Positions 8,533-17,325 of a DNA stretch of 64,000 nt are shown here, one piece after another; the first letter of the stretch is position 1; each line of letters starts with the position of its first letter. The notes below the pieces were generated by a model. The model worked only from the letters and a program-made list of their open reading frames with translations, was not told where the DNA came from and did no database searches. The position numbers and the translations under genes are program-made. Source of the stretch: a bacterium (lineage in GTDB: Bacteria; Babelota; Babeliae; Babelales; Vermiphilaceae); NCBI GenBank assembly GCA_021833825.1, contig JAKBEL010000007.1:96133-160132 (forward strand). The letters are read 5' to 3'.

Positions 8533-9273
8533 TTATATCTCACCAAATGGCTCTTCTACAAGAAGCTTTTTGCCATCCTCTGTATGTTCTATAATCTGTA
8601 AGTTTCCTGTTGGTAAAACACGAATGTCAGCGATCTGATTGGCTGCTTTACCCTTGAATATTTTTGTATGCATTGGAGTGAATTTTGTCTGTCCAAGGCT
8701 TGGTAATCGCCGATAGATCTGTACCATTCCTTTTGTCTCAATGCCATCAAGAATCTTTGTCAATTCCAGGGCAGCTTCAGTATCTCCCTTTGATTGTGCT
8801 GTTGCCAAATCGTTTTTGATGCTATTTATGAAGTTTTGTGAAACAGGTTCGGTTCTGATAATAACCTGAATGGGGCGATTTTTGAGACCAATCTTACCAG
8901 CTCTTACGGTCTCTTTGATCGGAGTATATTCAAATGCAAAGATATTCCCTAATGTTGGAAAGGTGGTGAGCTCTGTCAGTTTAACAGCGGCATCCTCTAT
9001 AAATTTTATAGGAATAAATTTTGTAACTGCTATATCAATTGGTTCAGTTTGCCCTCCAGCCTTGCCCATCCCTGTAACAAATAGGCAATCAACTTGCGCA
9101 TTGACTATAACTGTCTCTCCTTTTGGTACGTAGATATTGTCAGGCAATACCGCGGAGCAGCTATACGTTGCGGAGCTGTTTTTTTCCTTTTTTTTTGAAG
9201 CATTAACTACATCGGGCGTTATAATGGCTAGGATTATAAGAGCTAACCCTAGCCTCTTGTTGTCCAGTTGCAT
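8533..9273 (-). CDS. Secreted protein of the GMGK paralog family
   Basis: A 246-residue protein with a signal-peptide-like N-terminus (hydrophobic about 8-24, then ASKKKEK). A beta-rich region follows that contains CLFVTGMGKAGGQTEPIDI. The core VTGMGKAG motif recurs in the proteins at 9826-10626 and 10647-11402. A later YRRLPSLGQ stretch matches YRALPGITA and WAQSIPSITG in the same relatives. The gene is seven bases from its upstream neighbour, so it is almost certainly in the same operon. Function is unknown; the pattern suggests an exported, possibly surface-associated, structural protein. Confidence 0.78.
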   Translation of the reverse strand: MQLDNKRLGLALIILAIITPDVVNASKKKEKNSSATYSCSAVLPDNIYVPKGETVIVNAQVDCLFVTGMGKAGGQTEPIDIAVTKFIPIKFIEDAAVKLTELTTFPTLGNIFAFEYTPIKETVRAGKIGLKNRPIQVIIRTEPVSQNFINSIKNDLATAQSKGDTEAALELTKILDGIETKGMVQIYRRLPSLGQTKFTPMHTKIFKGKAANQIADIRVLPTGNLQIIEHTEDGKKLLVEEPFGEI

Positions 9274-9279
9274 AACTCT

Positions 9280-9798
9280 TTATTTCTTTTTGTTTACTTG
9301 TTGAGCTGAAGTGTTTCCGCCTCCAGCAAATTGTATCTGAGTTGTTCCACCGCTCAGGTTAGTTATATCTGTGCCAATAGTGCCTAATGAGGTCTGATCT
9401 AAGCCTTGATTTTGTATATCAATGCCAAGGTTTCCAGTCCATGTGCTGCCTTTGCCACCTTCTGATTTAGCAGATGGTCCAACCAATAGTGTTTTGGTAA
9501 GATCCAGGGCTGATCCGGCAATAAGTGCGGTTGTTGGTGAGCTTATGAGCCCAGCAGGTTTGGCAGGTTCAGCTTTTTTCTCAGCTTCAGGTTTTTTAGC
9601 AGGTTCGGGGGTTTTAGCTACAGTAGTATCTTTCTGGTTTCCTATTGCTATATCAGATTTAGAACCTTCTGCCGGTTTTTGCGCCACTGTCCAAGATGAT
9701 GCCGGTTTGCTTTCGCCAATCACTTGCCAATCATCTGCCTGTGCAGCTTGCATTGCAGCGCTCATTAATAAAGTTGTTACTATTATTATTCTCTTCAT
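9280..9798 (-). CDS. Short secreted protein related to the GMGK family N-terminal region
   Basis: A 172-residue exported protein: a signal peptide (MKRIIIVTTLLMSAAMQAAQA), then a Lys/Pro/Glu-rich low-complexity linker (about 50-80), then a C-terminal domain. The last 50 residues (LGIDIQNQGLDQ, later GGTTQIQFAGG and AQQVNKKK) align by eye with residues about 38-90 of the next gene product upstream. That relative continues into a GMGK motif that this protein lacks. It looks like a truncated or single-domain family member. Function is unknown. Confidence 0.75.
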   Translation of the reverse strand: MKRIIIVTTLLMSAAMQAAQADDWQVIGESKPASSWTVAQKPAEGSKSDIAIGNQKDTTVAKTPEPAKKPEAEKKAEPAKPAGLISSPTTALIAGSALDLTKTLLVGPSAKSEGGKGSTWTGNLGIDIQNQGLDQTSLGTIGTDITNLSGGTTQIQFAGGGNTSAQQVNKKK

Positions 9799-9825
9799 GA
9801 TATTCCTTTTTTATTAAAATTTTAT

Positions 9826-10626
9826 TTACGGGTTTTCAGCATTTACATTAAAACTATTGGAAACAAGGCCTATGGCATTTGTAATGTCTTTTATTTTATA
9901 AGCGATGGCTGCGTTTCCAGCTTGATCGGCAATAAGGCCAAGAGGTTTTCCTATTGCATCGCCAGGCACAACAAAATTAAATACCTGTTTTGCTTGATTT
10001 GATCCTGTTATAGATGGAATTGATTGCGCCCAGATCTCAACCAATATAGGTTTTTTATCTTTTATCTTCTCATAAGCAGCAATATGGCCCTCTTTTTGAG
10101 CAAGAGCTTCTGTTAGTGCTAAAGTACGAATTGTGACAAAATTCTCTATTTTGTTCAGCACATCTTTACCTGCACCTCGAGTTGCCCATTTAGGGCTTAC
10201 CAGATCAGATGCTCTAAATTTGATATATGCTGCATTACTCCAATTGTTTGGTCCAGCAGATATATGGGGAATGGTCGCAAGTTTTGTTGAAGCTTCAGAT
10301 AATGTTCCAAAGTCTTTAATCAATGTTAATTGGTCATATGGGATAGTGGTGATATCACCAGTTTTTCCCATACCTCCAACCTGTTGGCCGGCAGTATTAT
10401 TACAAGCACCAAAAACAAGCTGAACTGTTCCACCATCATTATAGATAGTATTATCAACCTTTCCATAACAATTCTGATCAATATTCTGATTCTGAAAATC
10501 AAAATTAAGATTGACCGCAAGGTTGTTTGGCATCATTTTTGCAATAAGGCCCATTGTTACAGGATCCATAGCTTTGAGGCCTCCTGTTGCTAACAACAGC
10601 ACTATAAGTGATTGATCTATTTTCAT
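9826..10626 (-). CDS. Secreted protein of the GMGK paralog family
   Basis: A 266-residue protein beginning with a hydrophobic signal segment. It then carries an Asn/Gln-rich stretch (NFDFQNQNIDQNCYG), a GGTVQLVFGACN segment and GGMGKTGDI at about 93-101. The second half contains WAQSIPSITG, aligned with YRALPGITA of the upstream paralog. Two Cys residues lie in the N-terminal part and could pair outside the cytoplasm. AAGGAATG lies five bases before ATG 10626. It is the best-preserved bridge between the short 172-residue protein and the larger relatives. No enzyme motif is recognised. Confidence 0.78.
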   Translation of the reverse strand: MKIDQSLIVLLLATGGLKAMDPVTMGLIAKMMPNNLAVNLNFDFQNQNIDQNCYGKVDNTIYNDGGTVQLVFGACNNTAGQQVGGMGKTGDITTIPYDQLTLIKDFGTLSEASTKLATIPHISAGPNNWSNAAYIKFRASDLVSPKWATRGAGKDVLNKIENFVTIRTLALTEALAQKEGHIAAYEKIKDKKPILVEIWAQSIPSITGSNQAKQVFNFVVPGDAIGKPLGLIADQAGNAAIAYKIKDITNAIGLVSNSFNVNAENP

Positions 10627-10646
10627 CTACATTCCTTTCATTGATA

Positions 10647-11402
10647 CTATTTACTCTTCTCTTTAAAGTCGATAAGGTTTTTAAACACCTGAGCGGCATT
10701 CTGATCGCTGCTTGTTTCAGATTTTTGCCTGTTCATATGGATCTGGCTTAAGTCAAATAATTCCATATTATTTGATTTTTCAGCGCTGATCATAAGTTTT
10801 GCATCACTATCGACCGTTATATTAAAGTCTGGTAATAATCTATTGGAAGTTGTTAATGTCTGCCCAAGGTCTAACCATCCTGCGGTGATTCCTGGTAGAG
10901 CTCGATAGTAGACAAACATTGAAAGAGTTTGACCGGGATTATCATGTTTTAGTTTTTCAGCAGCAGCCTCTAAACCTCTTGTTTTTATTTCATTATCAAG
11001 GCGGGATGATGCTATGTGTTCAATCGCAAATTCTATATTGGCCCCTCTAATTGATCCGGTAGTAGGTCTGAAAGTCACGAGTATTTTTTTGCCATCAGTG
11101 GGTGTTGTCAGGTTGTTGCTCTTTAAAATGGTGTTCACAGATCCTAAATTAATAGGTGATGGAAGATCTTTAAGCTCTACAATATCTCCAGCTTTACCCA
11201 TACCTTGAGCAGCTTGAATATTGCAACTTCCTGTTGCAATAACCAAATTACCACCCGCTTCAACAGTGGCATTTACAGCAAGATTGTCATAACATGAGAT
11301 GTCCATCTTCTGGTTTTTGTTTGTTATATCAAAAAATGCCATTAATGATAGATTTTGAGACAAAAGTGATATTGCTAACAAAAAAATCTTATCTGGCTTC
11401 AT
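10647..11402 (-). CDS. Secreted protein of the GMGK paralog family, first gene of the row
   Basis: A 251-residue exported protein with a signal peptide, two early Cys (SCYDN and GSCN) and the GMGKAGDI motif near residue 68. The YRALPGITA segment lies in the second half and the tail is Lys/Ser-rich. ATG 11402 is preferred over ATG 11408 because AAGGAGAG would touch the latter but is well spaced from 11402. It is the first gene of the five-gene row (8002-11402), so a promoter is expected in 11403-11495, though no clear one was seen. Function is unknown. Confidence 0.78.
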   Translation of the reverse strand: MKPDKIFLLAISLLSQNLSLMAFFDITNKNQKMDISCYDNLAVNATVEAGGNLVIATGSCNIQAAQGMGKAGDIVELKDLPSPINLGSVNTILKSNNLTTPTDGKKILVTFRPTTGSIRGANIEFAIEHIASSRLDNEIKTRGLEAAAEKLKHDNPGQTLSMFVYYRALPGITAGWLDLGQTLTTSNRLLPDFNITVDSDAKLMISAEKSNNMELFDLSQIHMNRQKSETSSDQNAAQVFKNLIDFKEKSK

Positions 11403-11495
11403 TACCATCTCTCCTTTTATTTATATACTAATTTATTTAACTTCAGATAGTCAATAAAAATGTAAAAATAGGCCAATAGAGAAGATAAAGGGTGA

Positions 11496-14102
11496 TTAAT
11501 TGTTGATATTAGTATGTGGATTATAGATACGAATAAGCTCTTTTACGTTAAAAATTTTTTGATCGGGTAGATCTGCAGAGCTGTTAATGTATTCAATCTG
11601 AACCCCTATAGCTCCTTGATTGTCCACCAGATCAAAAAGGGCATCACTATCAAGCGGTAGTTCAGATCGATCTCTGCGCTCGATTAAAGGGAATGCATAA
11701 TCATTGAAAGGTAATGCTTCATCTATAAAGCTCGCATTTTGCAAAAAAGTAATTGTGGGGCTGTTTGGGTTTGGGCTGATATTTGCTAGCTTAATTGGCT
11801 GTTCTTCATACACTTTGGTGCTCAAGAAATCGCAGATTGTATCAGTTGAACCGGTGAGGATTGCAAATGGATTGATCACATCACCACGATCAAAGAGTGG
11901 TGTTGATTGCAAAATAGCTCGTTTGAAATAGTTAGTGTAAGCGGTGCTTGTGCTGATCGGATTATTGATAAAATCATCATTAACATTATCTTGAAATATG
12001 GCCAAATTGATGATGCCTGCGGCTGGATCAAAAGATAGTGTTTCAGTATTGGGCAGAGTGTTGCCTTGATTGAGCAGGGTTGGATGTAATAATCGTACCT
12101 GTCGATTAACAAAAGATGGGTTAGCACTAGGGTCAACTTGACTGCATACCATGTTGCCACCACCTAGAATGCCAGCTTTTGTGGGATTAATAGTAAAGGC
12201 ATATGCATTACTTAGATCAATGCCAAAGAGTGACGCTGGTGGTTGATCTCCTGAACTAATTACATTGTGAGTAAATAGCCCCTGTTCAAGATTAATGGAG
12301 ATATTTTCAAGATTGGCAAGTGAAGTGACAGACCAAAAGTTTGCAATGAGTGGAGCATGTGTAATGTTTTTGTTCGATTTTCCTGTTACACCTATTCCTA
12401 TGCCAAAAAAACCCTGCTTTCCTATCTCTAGTAATGCTCCTGCGCCATTAAGATGAATAGTGCTCTCTATCTGGTGATCGGCAAGATCTGTTGTTGGCCC
12501 AGTGTTATATTCTTGCAATTGTGCTTTTGTAAATGGATCTCCAATCTGCAGTGCGCCCCCTTGTTGAGTTGCTGTGCCAATATGGATTGCTCCATTGCCT
12601 TCTAGATTAAAGATAACATTGGTGGTTGAAACAGGATTGATGGCATCTGGAATATTTTGTGATGTCTGTACACTCAATATAGTGCCATCATAAATGTTGA
12701 TCTGTGAACTGTCAGTAAGGTTAATGGTCAGATTTCCGATCAATTTACAACTGATTGTTTGAGCGCAGACTCCTGCAGCGGCAAACTGTGCTGAGCACAT
12801 CTTAAATACTGTTGTGTTTCGTGCGCAGCATGGATCAAATAGGCTTGCTGTATGATCGCCACTGTAAAGAATGTATTCGTTATCAATTACATTTGACATC
12901 AGTTTGTCAGAAATCATGCGAGAAGCGACATTATTGAGTTGTTCGGTTGTGCCACCATCAAGATAAATAGCCTGTTTGTTGAGACTATTAATATAAGTGT
13001 CGAGTAAAAAATAAGGGTCATTTGCTTGCCATTGTGCAACTACTGCAGGATCGAGCACAACGGTCTGATCAACTGTAGTATGAACACCTGAAGTGAAATC
13101 AACCACATCAAATAGACCATTTTGTAATAGAGCTACACCATTTGCATCAACTTGTATGGGCAAATTTACCTGATAAAGATCGGTAAATGGCGTACCACCG
13201 GCTGGATTAGGGCTTAATGCTCCCGCTAGAGCAAATACAAAATCATTATATGCGCAAGGGCTACTATTGTAACCATTATTGCAAGGGGAGGCGACTCCAC
13301 TGGGGTTACTTGGATCAAGAAGTCCTGGCAGCATGATGCTGTTTAGTGTAAATGCATTATAGGCCGGTGGATTCTCCCATGTTTCAGGATTGGTGTACAT
13401 CCATGGGCCTGTTGGGCTTTCTGCTGCAAAGGCTGCAAATGTTTCAGGATGTCTCATGCCAAGAAGAAGGGCGGCATAACCTCCCATTGAATGTCCTGTT
13501 ATTGCTCTGAAGTTTCTGTCGGCAATAGTGTTATAGTTTGCATCGATATAAGGAATAAGTTCCTCTATGAAATAGTCTTCATAACGAACATTATTGAGTG
13601 CACTGTTAATATAAAAGCTGTTGCCATAAGAGGCATAATCAGCAGGATAATCAGGAATAGTAAAATGGCAATCGGGCCCTGCAGGGCATGGCCCACATCC
13701 AGCACTACTTGAACGTAACTGAAAGGTTAATGCTAAGCTTGGATCTGGGTAGACCACAATCATCGGCATCATTTGACCATTATTGATGAACATATCAAGT
13801 AATACTTTATTGAGTATTGCAGGTTCATTATTAAATCCAACGGTTCCATTAAATCCAACACACCAATAGACAACGGGATAGTGCGTTTGTGAATCACTGG
13901 GATTATAGTTTGGTGGCAAATAGATACTAAATAGGCGGCGGCCATCCGGCTCTGTTGTCCTTGTGGGAATGCATCCATTTTGTTCATTGGTTGGTGATGG
14001 AGGAACTAAACTGCTCACAAAACCCGTAGTAATGACTGTTCCTTCTTGTGCATTGAGTGCTAGTGGAATTATTGCGCAGATGATCAGAAGAATTTTTTTC
14101 AT
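11496..14102 (-). CDS. Exported esterase-like protein with a large beta-rich C-terminal half
   Basis: An 868-residue protein with a signal peptide (MKKILLIICAIIPLALNA). The first about 450 residues look like an alpha/beta hydrolase of the putative-esterase (EstD/Fes-like) family. They contain the FYLPPNYNPSD-like start, the nucleophile elbow GHSMGGYAALLLG and the following AAESP. A later YLDGG Asp and SGDH His could complete the triad. The second half is rich in short beta segments and Asn/Gly turns (NIYDGTILSV, GAIHIGTATQQGG), like a beta-helix or passenger domain. ATG 14102 is chosen over an in-frame TTG at 14114. It follows the barrel-protein gene by 15 bases, so the two probably act together at the cell surface. 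The substrate is unknown. Confidence 0.75.
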   Translation of the reverse strand: MKKILLIICAIIPLALNAQEGTVITTGFVSSLVPPSPTNEQNGCIPTRTTEPDGRRLFSIYLPPNYNPSDSQTHYPVVYWCVGFNGTVGFNNEPAILNKVLLDMFINNGQMMPMIVVYPDPSLALTFQLRSSSAGCGPCPAGPDCHFTIPDYPADYASYGNSFYINSALNNVRYEDYFIEELIPYIDANYNTIADRNFRAITGHSMGGYAALLLGMRHPETFAAFAAESPTGPWMYTNPETWENPPAYNAFTLNSIMLPGLLDPSNPSGVASPCNNGYNSSPCAYNDFVFALAGALSPNPAGGTPFTDLYQVNLPIQVDANGVALLQNGLFDVVDFTSGVHTTVDQTVVLDPAVVAQWQANDPYFLLDTYINSLNKQAIYLDGGTTEQLNNVASRMISDKLMSNVIDNEYILYSGDHTASLFDPCCARNTTVFKMCSAQFAAAGVCAQTISCKLIGNLTINLTDSSQINIYDGTILSVQTSQNIPDAINPVSTTNVIFNLEGNGAIHIGTATQQGGALQIGDPFTKAQLQEYNTGPTTDLADHQIESTIHLNGAGALLEIGKQGFFGIGIGVTGKSNKNITHAPLIANFWSVTSLANLENISINLEQGLFTHNVISSGDQPPASLFGIDLSNAYAFTINPTKAGILGGGNMVCSQVDPSANPSFVNRQVRLLHPTLLNQGNTLPNTETLSFDPAAGIINLAIFQDNVNDDFINNPISTSTAYTNYFKRAILQSTPLFDRGDVINPFAILTGSTDTICDFLSTKVYEEQPIKLANISPNPNSPTITFLQNASFIDEALPFNDYAFPLIERRDRSELPLDSDALFDLVDNQGAIGVQIEYINSSADLPDQKIFNVKELIRIYNPHTNINN

Positions 14103-14117
14103 ATCGATTCCCAAATA

Positions 14118-15893
14118 TTAATAGATGATCATGAAACCGCCATAGGGTCCATGCTCTTTTGCAATATTATTGCCACCAACAATGGCGCCATATCCAGCAA
14201 ATAGGCTCCATTGAGCTCTTTTTTCATCATGGCTGTAAGTTGACGTATCATAAAATAGTGTTGCTCTCATTTTGTGACTGATCACATGGGTGCGCTCTTC
14301 AAGAGCAGATGGATCAAGAAGAGCTCGGTTGCCAAGGCAATCTATTGCATCGCATTGCCTGAATGTTACATGGTCATGAGACTTATCATAAAGTTCATAA
14401 CGAATATCGATACCTAAAATACCACTGTTACACGGCTTCATAAATATTGCATCTGCGTGACCAAGATAGTATTGCCATGAAATTTGCGCTGGAATTACCG
14501 GTGAGCCGATGTTTTTAACTGTTGCGCCAGCATATGATGCAATTACCTTTTCATTACGTTTGGCAACATAGGTGTAGTAAGAGTTGATGTTGAACATGAA
14601 ATAATCACAAGGTTGTACCCCTAAAAAGATACCGGTTCGGTATTCATAGTGACCATTATTGCCAGTCGGCCACAATAACAACTCTTTTGGGTTTTCAATC
14701 CGTCTGCCTGTTGGAAAACGGACGCCCACTAACCCTTCAATATAGACTTTTCTGTTTGGTTGCCAACGAACAAAATATTCTGTCTGCAGATCTCCAATGC
14801 CATGTGCACGTTGTGGTGCAAAGCAATCACCGCAGCTGTTTTGAAAAAACTGTTCTGTCGATAGTGCTGTTTCAAGCAGTTCATTGATATTGTCACGAAT
14901 CACTAATGCTGCAGGGACTAAATCGGTTGCTCCAACTGAAGGAACAATCCACAGTTCTGATTGTGCAACAGGATCGGTTCCCAATGGTTGATAGTTAGTG
15001 CCATCAACAAAGCGTGCACGGGGATCTGTTGTCACTCCGTTTGCTGGCAAAGCAGGTAATGCTTGTGCAGTTGCCAATGGTAATGCCCACTGCCCTTGTG
15101 GTGTACTTCCATTTGCAGCCTTGATCAGACTTATTGGATTGCGTGCATTAATGGGTAACACATTATTATCAGTAACATTCTCATTACTGATGGTGATATC
15201 ATTGTTAAGATGCAACGTATTATAATAATCAACAACAGGAAATAGATTCTGTGGATATGAGCACCCAATAGGTAAGGTTGAAAGAACATCAAGCCGATAA
15301 GCATAGCTTTGCACTGGCACGCCATTGATCACCTCCGGCTTGGTGTTTAAATTTTGTAATGTTGCTCCGCCAAATGGTGGATTGTTGCATGGATGAGTTA
15401 TTTTAAATGATCGATAAGGAGCACTTGCGCGAACACCAACCGACCAACAGTTTTTAACACGACGAACAGCTTGCAATGCAAACATAACGCCATGATCAAT
15501 GAACTTGAGACATGGCTTTAACACTGATGTTGTCAGTAACGGAGTGCAGGTTAATGTTCTATTGGTTCCATCACCATTAAAAATTGTTGTTGATGCAGCA
15601 ACTGATGCAGGAGAAAATGCCTGTGCTCCAGTGAATGTCGGTTGACCGAATATAATAGTGCTCAAAGGGCAATGTTTTGTTGAGCTGTTGTTGCAATCAT
15701 CTGAACAGAAAGCAGAATCTGCTTTTGTTGCAAATGGTTCTACCCATGCACGCAGATCCCATGGTTTGCATTTTGATAGTGGCAATGGCATCAATCGATA
15801 ACCAGGATCATCGCGCAGTAACGGACTTCTGATCTCACGTGCGGATACTATTAAAATAGCAAAGATAGAGATAGTAAACAGAAACTTTTTCAT
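14118..15893 (-). CDS. Outer-membrane beta-barrel-like protein
   Basis: A 591-residue protein with a signal peptide (MKKFLFTISIFAILIVSA), many alternating hydrophobic strands and a C-terminal aromatic residue (GGFMIIY), as expected of outer-membrane barrels. Cys-rich pieces in the first 120 residues (KCKPW, CSDDCNN) may form disulfides. The middle (GDLQTEYFVRW through GLVGVRFPTG and WPTGNNGHYEY) aligns by eye with GDTTVSLEWI, GRLGVTIPTS and FPYGNDGSFG of the barrel protein at 26438-27682, so the two are probably paralogs. Its operon partners are a small beta protein upstream and the esterase-like protein downstream. Transport or adhesion is possible, but neither is shown. Confidence 0.7.
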   Translation of the reverse strand: MKKFLFTISIFAILIVSAREIRSPLLRDDPGYRLMPLPLSKCKPWDLRAWVEPFATKADSAFCSDDCNNSSTKHCPLSTIIFGQPTFTGAQAFSPASVAASTTIFNGDGTNRTLTCTPLLTTSVLKPCLKFIDHGVMFALQAVRRVKNCWSVGVRASAPYRSFKITHPCNNPPFGGATLQNLNTKPEVINGVPVQSYAYRLDVLSTLPIGCSYPQNLFPVVDYYNTLHLNNDITISNENVTDNNVLPINARNPISLIKAANGSTPQGQWALPLATAQALPALPANGVTTDPRARFVDGTNYQPLGTDPVAQSELWIVPSVGATDLVPAALVIRDNINELLETALSTEQFFQNSCGDCFAPQRAHGIGDLQTEYFVRWQPNRKVYIEGLVGVRFPTGRRIENPKELLLWPTGNNGHYEYRTGIFLGVQPCDYFMFNINSYYTYVAKRNEKVIASYAGATVKNIGSPVIPAQISWQYYLGHADAIFMKPCNSGILGIDIRYELYDKSHDHVTFRQCDAIDCLGNRALLDPSALEERTHVISHKMRATLFYDTSTYSHDEKRAQWSLFAGYGAIVGGNNIAKEHGPYGGFMIIY

Positions 15894-15911
15894 GAGAAGA
15901 GATCTTTCTGT

Positions 15912-16361
15912 TTAAGGTGTAATAGGAGTTGTGATTATCTGTGATGTTCCTTGCAGTTCAAAGGTGACTCCATCAGCCCAGATGGTAGCTCCCGCATTCA
16001 GGTTGATGATAACGCTCTCAAATATGAATTTCTGTCCGCTCTGATTAAATGAGGTGACGTCCCAAATACAAGGGGCGTTGACGGTGATAATACCAATAGG
16101 GCTGACAACCACATTGCTTGCAAGGGTTATGCTGTTAGCAACAGTTGGCCTAAAAGTCACCGTGTCGGTTGGCCCAAAACCAAGACCTGCGGTAATGAGC
16201 CTGCATGAGCTTGTAAGCACCAGTGGAACATCAAGTTCAATAATGGTTGAATCGGTCAACACTGTTGGTGTGGTGCAGTTCAAAGATGATGCTTGAATAG
16301 TGGTAATTGCATGATTGGATGCAGTGATAAGAAGTAATGCAATAGAAAACTGTTTAAACAT
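15912..16361 (-). CDS. Small secreted beta-rich protein
   Basis: A 149-residue protein with a signal peptide and a mature part made of short Val/Ile/Thr-rich strands broken by Asn/Pro turns, like a fragment of a beta-helix. Two Cys are present (LNCTTPT and SSCRLI). A run such as LDVPLVLTSS, then ITLASNVVVS, then VTFELQGTSQ resembles the second half of the esterase-like protein two genes downstream. It is the first gene of the three-gene set ending at 11496. Function is unknown. Confidence 0.68.
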   Translation of the reverse strand: MFKQFSIALLLITASNHAITTIQASSLNCTTPTVLTDSTIIELDVPLVLTSSCRLITAGLGFGPTDTVTFRPTVANSITLASNVVVSPIGIITVNAPCIWDVTSFNQSGQKFIFESVIINLNAGATIWADGVTFELQGTSQIITTPITP

Positions 16362-16436
16362 GAAAAAAGCTCCCTTTTTTGTTGTTTACAACATATAAAG
16401 AGAGCTTTATGAAGTCAACAGTTTAGATGTGAGAGA

Positions 16437-17312
16437 TTATTCAATAGCGCGCACAACGCGTGGTTTTAAAAATTCTTTATCTCTGCTAAAAGAGTATCGT
16501 GCCAAGTTAGTTGGTTTGAAAAGAGGAAGCATATCAGTTGCAACATCTGCATAATAATCTTCATGCTCACCAGGACCAAATTTTTTAAGTATAATGTGAC
16601 GAGGTCTTTGGCTAATAATAATAGGTGGCATTTCTAGCCTTTGTCTTTCGTCCGCATCAGTAAGAGAATAGCCTAATCTGAGCCTGTCATATCTCTCTTT
16701 AAAACGATTGGCACGCTCTGCAAATGAAGGGTGCCTTGGATCTTTTTCTACAAAATGGGATTTTGTTTTCTCAGTATTCCAAATGGCACGAGCCTCTTTT
16801 AATGTCGGGCTTGTGCTTAATTGTTTAAAGTCAGACATTTGCTCTTCTAAGAATTTAGGATTATTAGGAATGCCCTCATCAGCTTCCCATTCATGTTTCT
16901 TGCATAAATCATTATAAGAAAAACGAGCAAAAAAGCTTTTTCCAAGGAAAGTATGCTCTTTGGCTAGATGTTTTTTCTTTATATGAGTTATTTCGTGATG
17001 AAGAGAGCTGATATCCTTCTTTTTCCCCTCAACAAAAGAGAGTGGTATGCCGATGGCATTATCTTTATTTGCCACCCATTGATTAGATACAAACCATTGG
17101 ATCTCGTTAGATTTAATTTCGGGATGATATTTTTGGAGCTGTTCGGTAATAATTTTATCTATTCTCGGTTTTAAAATGGTCTTAAAAATAAGAGATTGCA
17201 CATGTTTATTTAATAATACATTCTGATTGCTTGGTATATGGCTCATAGCCCCCGCCATCTGTCCAACAGAGGAGAAAGTGAGGGAAGCTAATAGTAAGTA
17301 TCTCTTTTTCAT
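16437..17312 (-). CDS. Secreted M48-like zinc metalloprotease
   Basis: A 291-residue exported protein with a signal peptide (MKKRYLLLASLTFSS) and a zinc-binding HEITH (106-110). A WEADEGI segment follows, placing the third ligand Glu about 40 residues later, as in M48/gluzincin peptidases. It is paralogous to the upstream neighbour: both have KYHP, an FKERY stretch and a shared PTNLARYS C-terminal motif. ATG 17312 is used because the in-frame GTG at 17324 would lie immediately on the ribosome site. It overlaps no gene but starts 13 bases after its neighbour stops, so the pair is one operon. Substrate and location (periplasm or outside the cell) are unknown. Confidence 0.75.
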   Translation of the reverse strand: MKKRYLLLASLTFSSVGQMAGAMSHIPSNQNVLLNKHVQSLIFKTILKPRIDKIITEQLQKYHPEIKSNEIQWFVSNQWVANKDNAIGIPLSFVEGKKKDISSLHHEITHIKKKHLAKEHTFLGKSFFARFSYNDLCKKHEWEADEGIPNNPKFLEEQMSDFKQLSTSPTLKEARAIWNTEKTKSHFVEKDPRHPSFAERANRFKERYDRLRLGYSLTDADERQRLEMPPIIISQRPRHIILKKFGPGEHEDYYADVATDMLPLFKPTNLARYSFSRDKEFLKPRVVRAIE

Positions 17313-17325
17313 AGCGCTTTTCACC

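Noticed and set aside
9422..9817. 131-codon plus-strand open frame
   Set aside because: Antisense to the 172-residue secreted-protein gene, whose signal peptide and linker explain the composition.
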